In this document: piece after piece, positions 45,901 through 53,400 of the stretch
How positions within the stretch are numbered: position 1 is the stretch's first letter
Layout of the letters: each line of letters begins with the position of its first letter
Origin: Anaerolineae bacterium
GTDB taxonomy: Bacteria; Chloroflexota; Anaerolineae; Aggregatilineales; UBA2796
Assembly: GCA_019637615.1 (NCBI GenBank)
Contig: JAHBVJ010000012.1
Span: 1-64,000, forward strand
Direction: 5' to 3'
DNA: 64,000 nt
Notes under the pieces: generated by a model
Told to the model about the DNA's origin: nothing
Seen by the model: the letters and a program-made list of their open reading frames with translations, nothing else
The model's database searches: none
Translations under genes and position numbers: made by a program

Positions 45901-46431
45901 GTAATTGATGACCGTCCGCACATGCTCCACTTGGAATTTGGCGGGATCAGCCGGGAAATATGGGTAATCGAAGAAATTGATCAGGTGCAGGATCGCATAC
46001 GTCAACGGATAGGTGCGCGAGACGTAATTGGCGACGAAAAAGTCGAAAAGACGTTTGGGCAGCTCGTTATGGATATTGGTGCGGTCAACATAATCCCCGA
46101 ATGAGGCTAATTTCGTTGGCAACGTTGTAGCGAGCGTGCGAATCTCTTGCACGAGCGTGACCAGCGCGGTGGTTAGCTCCCCGATCCGCGTGAGCATCGC
46201 TAGTTCATCCTCAAGTTCATCACTTGGCGCGTCAAGTACTGCTTCCAATTTCTCTAGAAACGCGCCAAGATTGATCGATGCGAGGCCGATGTCCTCAAGA
46301 CCGGGCGGCAGTTCCCAGCCCATCAGGTTGATCAGGGAACGCGCCTCATCCAGATCCTCTTGTATGTCGGCTAGATACTGGAACAGCTCACCGATGCCAG
46401 TGGTGACCGAATTGACTATATTGGCAGCCAT
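42925..46431 (-). CDS. operon gene 2: DUF6603-like beta-rich protein
   Basis: This is a 1168-residue protein. Residues 1-130 are helical (LFQYLADIQEDLDEARSLIN). Residues about 330-960 are a long series of amphipathic beta strands (LGPLVATVQGIGLGVDVTFE, KIGWGTPTLLTIDLGLLIEI, FNPFYFIASISAKLVLRAGS) with Gly turns. From memory this pattern belongs to DUF6603, a family of large uncharacterised proteins in bacteria and fungi. The strand pattern could make an elongated groove or barrel. There is no signal peptide. The start overlaps the upstream gene by 16 bases. Role unknown. Confidence 0.8.
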   Translation of the reverse strand: MAANIVNSVTTGIGELFQYLADIQEDLDEARSLINLMGWELPPGLEDIGLASINLGAFLEKLEAVLDAPSDELEDELAMLTRIGELTTALVTLVQEIRTLATTLPTKLASFGDYVDRTNIHNELPKRLFDFFVANYVSRTYPLTYAILHLINFFDYPYFPADPAKFQVEHVRTVINYDVFKKLFDDPAQLATEAYGWNTPAFDPMRLLQRITLLFQALGLRSRIQPLDREIEQIWLNQIVTDPETMPQLVTFLFEELGTIAGFRLGLSLFGVRPSTAGGSDGGLGVVPIVRGQGIASIPFFRFDDTFLDLAADVEVLKRVALLMRPNKDLETRLANGLTGVIAGRIGMAIRHGKPDGDLKTIVAFPGGSSFQMQQFYLMGGMERQPDRPNNSFMELGVLGGRFKFSMDGADSFLQENVPSKNVETKFDLKVRWSKEQGLHFEGSSALALTTPVHTEIGPFTLSSVTLAFSAQGGGLGLQSSVAGSLSLGPLVATVQGIGLGVDVTFESGNLGILGVSPHFKPPDGIGLVVDGGGFKGGGFLRFIEAEKRYEGVLELEYQDKIALKALALLTTKLPDGSSGFSLLIIISAEFTPVQLGLGFTLNGVGGLLGLNRTANVDRLRTGLRDATLNSVLFPQNVVANADRILSDLNQVFPPKSGRFLFGPMAKIGWGTPTLLTIDLGLLIEIPDPIRVLILGVVRAKLPDENFKLLQLQVNFMGEIDFEAQRFSFDASLFDSKLLSFTLSGDMAVRICWGADPNFLLSVGGFHPSYQPPPLNLPTLRRLSLQLTEGDNPRLTLECYFAITSNTVQFGAKIELLAKAGSFSVYGFLSFDVLFQFNPFYFIASISAKLVLRAGSSEIASISLDLTLEGPTPWHVKGTAKLKICWFLTIKVHFDKTFGEQRNTQLGGVSVLPLLKTALQDQGNWEAQLPTGRHLLTTFKEIQKAPEEIVVYPFGVLTIQQKVVPLNIEVKRFGSQQPTDGNQFAIQQVLAGEGSDAEALTTAATREMFAPAQFFELSDAEKLARKSFEQYDSGVRLIDSEAFDGEYAVRREVKYELFYVDDQRNLVPQQQQHTPDFHAFDHWALRGSIANSPLSFANTGKSNLAPQTVTMNQEQFVVVTANTLQPVDGGTLAASEQSAHSLMAAMIRANPALDGEILVLPSFEVNGL

Positions 46432-48644
46432 GGGAATCGCTTCTTTTTCTTGACGAACTTACATTTGTCGAAATCGTACTTATCCGCTTCTTCCCGCAGA
46501 TTCTTGGTGCTGATCTTCAGCTCCTGAAGATAATGGGAAGCATCGACATCGCCCGTCCATTTCAGAATCTTCGGCGCGTGGTCGGCGGGCGGCGCGACTT
46601 TCTGCTGGATCGCCTCTTGGTTACTCTTGGCGACATCGTTCCAGAATTTCACCCATTGCATCGCGGAAGGATCGGCGGGCACGGTTTGCAGCTCAGGCGG
46701 CAGCGCGGCGAGGCCAAGATGTTCCGTCCACAACTGTTCGCGTAATTTCTGGACGACGGCTGAGGCAGGTTCACCATCAACCCCGTTATAAATCGCGACA
46801 TTCATCTCCACGCTGCGCGACGGCTGTCGGGAACGATGGGGCAGAGCGTGCTGTGCATACCGCGTGAACACATCTTTCCGAATATCATTCAGATCGCCAA
46901 TTTCCTTCAGGCTTTCGATGACGTCGCTGAAATTCTTGACCACCTCATAGAGCAAAATAAGCAGTACTAGCAGCGCCTGATAGGTGAACGTAAGCTGTTT
47001 GAAGAAATAGAGTAAGACGTGCTTGACAGCGTCCTTGAGAAATTTACCAAAGTCATCTTTGAACGCGAAGAAGTCAAAAATCTGATCGATCACCACGCCG
47101 CCCGCGATCAGCCGGAATTGATGCGCATTGAGCGAGGTACCGTCGAGGTTGCCACTGCCCGTCGTCGCCCATACGTCATCGATGATGGCGGTCTTGCTGT
47201 GGACATAGACAGGCATGATCTCATATTCTTTTTTGTCAGGTGGTGAGCCTTGCTTCTCCGTGCGACTCCATAAAGTGTAGATGCCCAATTGATGCCCGTT
47301 ACCTTCCGCCGCGATCTTCAACTGATTGACGATCTGCACTTGCTCATTGGGATAACCGGGCAGGTCGGGGCGGAAGTTGAGCAGCAAAATAATCTGCAAT
47401 TTGGGGCGGGTAGCTTCCTTCATGCGGGCGATCAGGGCGCTGGTGATCTCCGGCGCGGTGAAATATTGGTTTTCGATGTAAATGTAATGGTCAGCATTCG
47501 CGATTGCTCGTTGATACGCCTCTAAAATCCCCGTTTCGCCATGTGGCAGGTCTTCATCGCCCGCTACTTTCTTCTTGAAGGTGCCACCGGGTAACGTCCG
47601 TAAGACTTGTACAGAGGCCACGTTTGGCCCGCTTCTCGGCGTTAGTACCGGGTCAAAGGTGGTGCTGAGTTCAGCCTTGACTTTCCAGATGGTGTTGAAG
47701 GTCTTGTCGATATGCGCGACAGCGGGGCCAGCTACCTGCACATTCATATCGTGAAATAGCGAACCTTTGTGTCGCGCATCGTGGATCGCGTGCTGTTGAT
47801 CGCTGAAATATGTCTGCTTGATGGGCGATCCCATCAGGATAGCGGTAAAGCCGTCGAAGATGATGGCCTTGGCGTGAAGCAGTCCAAAACCCTTATTGAA
47901 ATCACTGGTCTTAATGGTGGTGTCTTTGAAAAATTCGCGCACTTCTTTTACCGTATCAGCGGCAGATACGGGGAGATTCGTAACCAATACATTGATCGGG
48001 AGACCCGATGGGCCGTTGGGGATGGATTTGGCTTTTGTCTTGAGCACTTCCTCCAAAGTGGCTTCCATCGAGTCTTTACAATGATCGGATGGGGGATTAT
48101 GCGGGTCAAAATCGGGCTTAAACTCGGTGATCAGCCCCGTTCCGACGTTGAAAAACAGCGTCATCAAGTTGATGTAGGTATTGGCTTGCTTCGCCGCTTT
48201 CGTGATCGCCGGAAACATCGCGCCACCATCGACCAGATACGTGATCTCGTTGCCTTTGAACAATGCAACAGCCGAACCATCTTCCGGTTTTAGAGTCGCA
48301 TGAGTGACAAGCCATCCGTCGATATGTTTCTTGTGCAGCTTGATGTCGGAAACGTCAAGAGTTTCATCGCTGACATCTTCAACCTCTTGTGTCTCGCATA
48401 AGAGCCGACCACTCGCCGTATACACTTGCACAACAATGTCAGGTCTGCGATCAAATTTCCAGAGGCTATACTTACCTTCAGAATACGTGATGTGAAAGTT
48501 GCCCGAATCATCAGTAACCTGCGACCCCAGTACATCGTCTTCATTGAAGAAAGGGTCGAAGTCAACGGCGGTTACCGTGAGTCCCTTAATGCCGGCGTTG
48601 GTTTCAACATCGATGACACGTCCCTTCACCCCTTTATTTGCCAT
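46416..48644 (-). CDS. operon gene 1: phospholipase-D-like enzyme with transthyretin-like N-terminal domain
   Basis: This 742-residue protein heads the operon. Residues 1-100 form a transthyretin/carboxypeptidase-regulatory-like beta domain (GRVIDVETNAGIKGLTVTAV). Two complete HKD motifs follow: HAKAIIFD (His257, Lys259, Asp264) and HSKTAIID (His482, Lys484, Asp489), with YIYIENQYF before the second as in phosphatidyl-hydrolysing PLDs. A hydrophobic stretch (about 541-572, LLYFFKQLTFTYQALLVLLI) could be a membrane segment or buried helix. The C-terminus is basic (KFVKKKKRFPW). It should hydrolyse or transfer phosphodiesters; lipid is more likely than DNA given the family look, but this is inference. 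Upstream SD: AGGGAT. Confidence 0.85.
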   Translation of the reverse strand: MANKGVKGRVIDVETNAGIKGLTVTAVDFDPFFNEDDVLGSQVTDDSGNFHITYSEGKYSLWKFDRRPDIVVQVYTASGRLLCETQEVEDVSDETLDVSDIKLHKKHIDGWLVTHATLKPEDGSAVALFKGNEITYLVDGGAMFPAITKAAKQANTYINLMTLFFNVGTGLITEFKPDFDPHNPPSDHCKDSMEATLEEVLKTKAKSIPNGPSGLPINVLVTNLPVSAADTVKEVREFFKDTTIKTSDFNKGFGLLHAKAIIFDGFTAILMGSPIKQTYFSDQQHAIHDARHKGSLFHDMNVQVAGPAVAHIDKTFNTIWKVKAELSTTFDPVLTPRSGPNVASVQVLRTLPGGTFKKKVAGDEDLPHGETGILEAYQRAIANADHYIYIENQYFTAPEITSALIARMKEATRPKLQIILLLNFRPDLPGYPNEQVQIVNQLKIAAEGNGHQLGIYTLWSRTEKQGSPPDKKEYEIMPVYVHSKTAIIDDVWATTGSGNLDGTSLNAHQFRLIAGGVVIDQIFDFFAFKDDFGKFLKDAVKHVLLYFFKQLTFTYQALLVLLILLYEVVKNFSDVIESLKEIGDLNDIRKDVFTRYAQHALPHRSRQPSRSVEMNVAIYNGVDGEPASAVVQKLREQLWTEHLGLAALPPELQTVPADPSAMQWVKFWNDVAKSNQEAIQQKVAPPADHAPKILKWTGDVDASHYLQELKISTKNLREEADKYDFDKCKFVKKKKRFPWLPI

Positions 48645-48927
48645 AGCTGACTATCCCTGTTGGGTCTTGGTTGACGCGATGAAAAGCTCAGTGTTACGGG
48701 CTAACTGGCTTGCCCAACGATCATGGAAGCAGTGATATAGCAATGTGATGTGGGGCTGTTTGAAAAATTAACTATAGGGGATGCTGCAAATCAGCGCAAA
48801 TTGAATGTGTGGTTCATATTGCGACTTCGTTGCGCTGTGTTCACCTTAGCTCGAAGCATAAAATTTCCAAAATCTGAAATCAGACCCTTGAGATTAGCGA
48901 TATTCGCCTGTATACTACTCACACTTA
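48645..48927. other. intergenic region between the operon and the tRNA cluster
   Basis: This divergent region must hold the promoter of the five-gene operon (minus strand) and that of the tRNA cluster (plus strand). Only the latter is recognisable. It is A+T-rich (for example 48860-48880) and contains no gene. Confidence 0.5.
48888..48916 (+). promoter_or_regulatory. sigma-70-type promoter of the tRNA cluster
   Basis: TTGAGA (-35) and TATACT (-10) are separated by 17 bases. The predicted start of transcription lies about 5 bases before the first base of tRNA-Pro. Confidence 0.8.
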
Positions 48928-49002
48928 CGGGGATTAGCGCAGTCTGGTAGCGCGCACGGTTTGGGACCGTGAGGCCGCCGGTTCGAATCCGGCATCCCCG
49001 AC
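48928..49002 (+). tRNA. tRNA-Pro (UGG)
   Basis: A full cloverleaf of 75 bases: acceptor stem CGGGGAT/ATCCCCG, D-stem GCGC/GCGC, anticodon stem CACGG/CCGTG with loop TTTGGGA (anticodon TGG), T-stem GCCGG/CCGGC with loop TTCGAAT. The CCA end is not encoded. It is the first gene of the tRNA cluster. Confidence 0.96.
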
Positions 49003-49033
49003 AACAAACCCGTACTTTTCCAATTGCATATAT

Positions 49034-49105
49034 GCGGCGGTAATTCAGTGGTAGAATGCCTGCCTTCCAAGCAGGACGTCACGGGTTCGAATCCCGTCCG
49101 CCGCT
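49034..49105 (+). tRNA. tRNA-Gly (UCC)
   Basis: A full cloverleaf of 72 bases: acceptor stem GCGGCGG/CCGCCGC, anticodon stem CCTGC/GCAGG with loop CTTCCAA (anticodon TCC), T-arm CGGGTTCGAATCCCG. No encoded CCA. It lies three bases before the interrupted tRNA-Ile gene. Confidence 0.96.
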
Positions 49106-49112
49106 TTGGGGC

Positions 49113-49517
49113 CTATAGCTCAGCGGTTAGAGCAGTCGGCTCAAGTAAGAAGTCTAAGTCGAGATGAGGATGGTGAAGCTCAGAATGACAGTTGTGGCAA
49201 ACTAGAATACATTTGCTTAATTCACCTAACACCTTTTCCAAATTGCGGTTAGACATTGAACGCATATCGAGTTTAAAGTCTTTCCCATTAGGATCGGTGT
49301 GATGAAAAGCTAAGGCAGCGAGATTTTTGTGATATCCACAGATAGAGCAACATCCACCAGCAGCTTTGATTAGGGCAAGTTTTCTAGAAAGTCCGCGATT
49401 CTTCTGAGCGGGATAAGATTGGTGATACTTATTCTTACAAGCAGATGAACAAAAGTGAGTTTGCTTGTTTCGAAGTATAGTATTACAGACAATGCAGTGT
49501 CTTTGATGGTTCATCAT
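49113..49517 (-). CDS. HNH homing endonuclease encoded antisense within the group I intron
   Basis: This is a 134-residue protein with two zinc-binding modules. First is a CxxC...CxxxC finger (CIVCNTILRNKQTHFCSSAC). Second is the HNH nuclease: CSICGY, the catalytic LAFHHTDP, and LVCHNCHSELHH. It would cut an intron-less tRNA-Ile gene and so spread the intron. It is read opposite to the tRNA, from the P1 loop towards the 5' exon. Its last eight or nine residues (PTALTAEL) and TAG stop are written in the complement of the tRNA exon. The start has AGGA seven bases before the second ATG (49514), which may be the true start. Confidence 0.88.
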   Translation of the reverse strand: MMNHQRHCIVCNTILRNKQTHFCSSACKNKYHQSYPAQKNRGLSRKLALIKAAGGCCSICGYHKNLAALAFHHTDPNGKDFKLDMRSMSNRNLEKVLGELSKCILVCHNCHSELHHPHLDLDFLLEPTALTAEL

Positions 49518-49741
49518 CTAATCCTAAATATGACAACTTGCGTGGGCTGCTTGAGAAGTAATTCTCAAGTGATCACCTGTCAAATTCGGGGAAGCCTAAA
49601 TCGAAAGAAATGGTAATCCCGAACCAAGCCTCTGACAAAGAGGAAGGCGTAGAGACTTAATGGCAGGCTCCTCAGCAATGAGGACGAAGAGAAAGTCCAG
49701 ACCACGAACCCGAAAGGGGCGGCGAAAGTCGAAGTGGGATG
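49142..49741 (+). mobile_element. group I intron (IC3-like) in tRNA-Ile(CAU), carrying an HNH gene in its P1 loop
   Basis: The 600-base intron follows group I rules: it is preceded by U (49141) and ends in G (49741). Pairings seen: P1 exon CGGCT (49137-49141) with guide GGCTG (49545-49549) giving a U-G splice pair, plus CAAGT (49142-49146) with ACTTG (49536-49540); P2 49550-49569 with GTAA loop; P3 CCTGTC (49576-49581) with GGCAGG (49662-49667); P4 TTCGGG (49585-49590) with CCCGAA (49618-49623); P7 GACTT (49654-49658) with AAGTC (49693-49697); P8 49670-49683 with GCAA loop; P9 CCAC (49702-49705) with GTGG (49734-49737), with a GAAA hairpin inside. Without the insert in L1 the intron would be about 205 bases, like tRNA introns of the Azoarcus type. 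Confidence 0.93.
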
Positions 49742-49799
49742 CATAACCGATTGGTCGCAGGTTCGAATCCTGCTGGGCCCACAAGTAGAGACAAATCGT

Positions 49800-49839
49800 G
49801 AACGGGTGGAAGTTTCCTTTCCACGCCGTTCCTTTTTTT
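49800..49839 (+). terminator. Rho-independent terminator of the tRNA cluster
   Basis: Stem GAACGG-G-TGGAA / TTCCA-CG-CCGTTC with a 7-base loop is followed directly by a run of seven T (49833-49839). This is a textbook intrinsic terminator 19 bases after tRNA-Ile. Confidence 0.93.
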
Positions 49840-49874
49840 GATTCTTACCAACTACACTCGTTGTAAACATCTGA

Positions 49875-50081
49875 TTGCTGCTCGCGCTGTTCGCCAACCA
49901 AGGGCGGATACTGACTCGCGCTCAGATACTCGCCCAAATTTGGGATGTGGACGAGGATTTCGTCAACGACAACACCCTTACTGTCTATATCAAACGACTG
50001 CGCGAGAAGCTCGAAGACGACCCGCAGAATCCGGTGCTGATCAAGACTGTGCGCGGACTGGGCTATAAGGTAGGCGAATGA
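49875..50081 (+). pseudogene. decapitated OmpR/PhoB-type response regulator (DNA-binding domain only)
   Basis: The frame encodes LLALFANQGRILTRAQILAQIW, then DNTLTVYIKRLREKLEDDPQ and IKTVRGLGYKV: the winged-helix effector domain of an OmpR-family regulator, nearly complete. The receiver domain and the first strand of the effector domain are missing, and an in-frame TGA lies directly before the first codon. The break falls about 35 bases after the tRNA terminator, which suggests that an insertion or deletion removed the 5' part. A short independent DNA-binding protein from a TTG start is possible but unlikely. Confidence 0.75.
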
Positions 50082-50082
50082 T

Positions 50083-50382
50083 ATGAACCTCCTCACCCAC
50101 ACCGAAGAACGACATTTGCTACTTCGCATTCAAGGATGGTTCTATGAAGATCGACGTACCCTAAGTGAAGCCATAGAAACGGCTATACACGTGTTGAGGG
50201 AAAACAAGCAAAAACGGCGGCATACACAGGAATTCAAACAAGAATCGGTACGGCGATATGAGACGAGCGGATGTAGTGTGCCAGAATCGACGAGGGTCTC
50301 TTGTACTTGGCTAGTGTTGAAGAAGATGTGTTCCTGCCAGATTATCGGCTGGGCGTCGGCAATCCGCTTACCCCAGCTCTAA
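50083..50382 (+). pseudogene. probable remnant of an IS3-type transposase OrfA
   Basis: This 99-codon frame begins one base after the response-regulator fragment. Its middle, KQKRRHTQEFKQESVRRYET followed by SGCSVPE, looks like the first helix-turn-helix of IS3/IS911 OrfA proteins (KRRxTxEFKxEAVRL). After that the similarity stops. The first 40 residues (MNLLTHTEERHLLLRIQGWF) look unrelated. I see no terminal inverted repeats or OrfB. The remaining bases to 50498 hold nothing recognisable. Confidence 0.4.
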
Positions 50383-50498
50383 CTTCGTGGTTTTGATTGG
50401 GACGCTAAACTTAGTCACTTGGCGTGCTTTGCAGTCTATACCCGCTGTACAATGGATCGGTGGTCATAATGTATAAAAACTTTGAGCACTGAAAACAT

Positions 50499-53400
50499 TT
50501 GACAACAGAGCGTAGACCAACTGCGATTGAGCCGCATAAATTCCCGACCTTACTATTACTAGCGGTAATCGGTGCATTGGCATTGCATGGAATGCTATTG
50601 TTTGCTGGCAGTTATCGCGGCACCTACGATGCCTACGTGCATATATTCTTCGCGGATCACTATCGACGTTACTGGTTTGACCTCTGGGAGCCGCGCTGGT
50701 ACACCGGCTTCACGATGGTCAGCTACCCGCCGCTCACCCATCAACTGACCGCGCTCCTATCGTACCCGTTTGGGCTACTGAATGGCTTCATACTGGTGAT
50801 GTTGTTCGGCGCTGTCACCACCACCATTGGCGTTTACCGCTTCAGCCGTTTGTGGGTGAGCGAGCGTGCCGCTACCTATGCCACCGTGATCACAGTCTTT
50901 AGCAGCAGCATCGCCGAGACGGTGCATGTTTTCGGTCAGTTGCCCACCATGTTCGTAATGGGTGTGCTGCTCAATGCGCTGCCGTTCGTGTGGAAGTGGC
51001 TGGAACACGGCGAACGCAAGGATCTGTTCCGTGGCTGGGCGCTCTTGATGATGGCGGCGGCAGGACACCACGTTACCACCCTGTTTGGCATGGTATTCTT
51101 CAGTGGTCCGGTTATCGCGACCATCCTCGTGCGCAAATTTCGCACACCCCGTGCTGATGAACCCGCTACCACCACGACGATCACTTCGGTGCGTGGCAAG
51201 CTGCGGCAACTGGTCGTCCGCAGGCTCAAACGCGTCATGCCCGCCATGATTCGCACGGGCGTATTCGGTGTCGGGCTGGTCTTGATCCTCGTAATCACCG
51301 TGCTGCCATATTGGTTATGGAGTAAAAGCGACCCTATCACCCAGATTTCGATCCCTCACGCCAGCCGCGACAGTTTCATCACGAATACGGCAGCCGGATT
51401 GATGTTTTTCCTTGTGCCATGGGGTGTCCTGTTGGTCGTGCTGCCCTATGCCTTCTATAAAGGCTTCGGCACTGCCAACTGGATTCTCGCTGGTTCGTTA
51501 TTCGCGGTATTTGTGTTTGGCACTGGCGGCACCACGCCTATTCCGGCGCTCATTTTGCGTGGAGCCTATTACATTTTGACCTTAGACCGCTTCACCTTCT
51601 GGGGCACCATCCTGATCTTACCTTTTGCGGGACAATTTGTGGAAAGTCTGCTGCATGGACGGCTCAAGCAGTGGATCGCGGCCCGCTTCGGCGCATGGTG
51701 GCCTTACGGGTTGGCGGCGCTCCTCGGCGCGGCGTTAATCAGCATGGCAATCTTCACCGCGAACCTGACTCAGTTTCGCAAATTCCAGCCGGATCCGATC
51801 GATATGAAGCCGATTGTAGAATTCTTGGCGAAGGACAATCACGATCAGTGGCGCTTCATGACACTCGGCTTTGGCGACCAGATGGCGTGGCTGTCCGCCC
51901 AGACAACGGCGCTTAACGTGGAGGGCAATTATCACAGCGCCCGCCGCCTACCCGAACTCACTTCAACGCCAGTGGAACGGCTCGACGGTGCAAAATATAC
52001 GAGCATTCCGGGGCTAGGCAGTTTACAGCAGTTCGTCACTAACCCACAAAAGTACAATCTGAAATATCTATTTGTCAAAGATGCTTTTTACGAACCGCTG
52101 TTGTACTTTGCAGGGTGGTATCGCCTGCAGCGCTTGGACAATGACGTGATCGTGTGGGAGCGTGCCGACGTGCCACCTGTGCCTGCCGCTATCCCTGCCA
52201 AAGAATATCCGGCATGGCAGCGCCTGATGTGGGGCATTTTACCTGTCAGCAGCATCGTTGTGACCATCGTGGTATTTATGCTGACTATGTTGCGCTGGCC
52301 TAGGTGGATCAAATTCAAGTGGCCTTTCCCGCGCTTGTTCGCCGCGCTGTTCAGGCTGCCCATCGTCAAAGTTGCCCTAGACTGGAGCATCGATCTACCC
52401 GCCAATGGCGATTTACCTGCTTCCGAGGAATGGCAGATTTGGAAGGTTGTGATGCGTCGCTTCTTCCCCGGTTTGCGCTTCACGCCGCTGGCTCGTCGCG
52501 TTACCTATGGGCTGCTTGCCCTGTTGCTCGTCATCGGCGTGGTGGCGGCAGGTGTGTTGGCCTTCCGTCGCACTGAATTCACGCCGCAGCGTACCCTACT
52601 GCGCTACTACGATGCGCTCGATTTCCGTCGCTACACGGAAAGCTACACGTATCTGCAAACCAACCTCAGCAGTCAGGAATATTTACGTTGGCTGTCTCTC
52701 CGGGGTGGCATCGTAGCTTCCTTCGGCAAGCTAGATAACCTTCGCACGGAAATCACCATGACCAGTGCCACTACGGCGACCGCCAACGTGAATCTCGATT
52801 GGGTGACATCCCTCGGTGTGTACACGCAAACGACCACGCACGCGATGGTCTTGACGCCCGATGGCTGGAAGATCATCCTTGACGTGGAACCACCGCCGCT
52901 CCCACGCGAAACCTTCATCCGTACCCCTGCCTTGGCGTGGTTTCAGAACTTACCGCTGCGCAGCCTTGACGACACGATCATGCAACGCAGCGTGATCGAC
53001 CGTTCGCGCCTGAGTGCCAGTGTATCCGGCGTAGTCTTCTGGCCTGATCAGAAGATCGGCTTTACGCCCACTGGCCCCGATGCCAACCGCACAGGTCGCT
53101 TCATAGGCTTGCTCAGCGTGATCGGCAGCGTCACCAACCTCGATCCATATCCGAGCAATGTGACCGTCTCTGCCATTCTGCGCGATGCCGCTGGCAACCA
53201 TCTCGCGGAAACCAACGTCAGGGACGGCATGATTCATCAACTGCTGCCGGGGGAAAGTACCCCATTCCGCGTCGATTTTTCTGGTGCAGAAGCCACCGAA
53301 CTGACCGATCTGTCGCAGATCGCCTCTGTCGATGTCATCGTCAAGGGCATCCCCACGATCTACAACTTGGAGCGTCCGTTAGTGCTGCTGGAACCAAACT

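Larger units (their letters stand above)
49109..49781 (+). tRNA. tRNA-Ile (CAU), interrupted by a group I intron in the anticodon loop
   Basis: Exon 1 is 49109-49141 (33 bases, to U33) and exon 2 is 49742-49781 (40 bases). Joined, they give a perfect 73-base tRNA: acceptor GGGCCTA/TGGGCCC, D-arm GCTC/GAGC, anticodon stem GTCGG/CCGAT with loop CTCATAA, T-arm GCAGG/CCTGC. The anticodon CAU could be Met, but the body (CTCATAA loop, TGGTCGCAGG variable and T region) is that of tRNA-Ile2, whose C34 is converted to lysidine by TilS. This choice is from family knowledge. No other copy of the gene is in the window, so splicing may be essential. Confidence 0.92.

Noticed and set aside
49109..49781. 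tRNA-Met reading of the CAU anticodon
   Set aside because: The joined tRNA body matches tRNA-Ile2 features better than elongator or initiator tRNA-Met. TilS recognition would be the final test.
49580..49897. Minus-strand open frames across the 3' half of the intron and the tRNA terminator
   Set aside because: They read antisense to the intron core and the tRNA; the RNA pairings account for the sequence.
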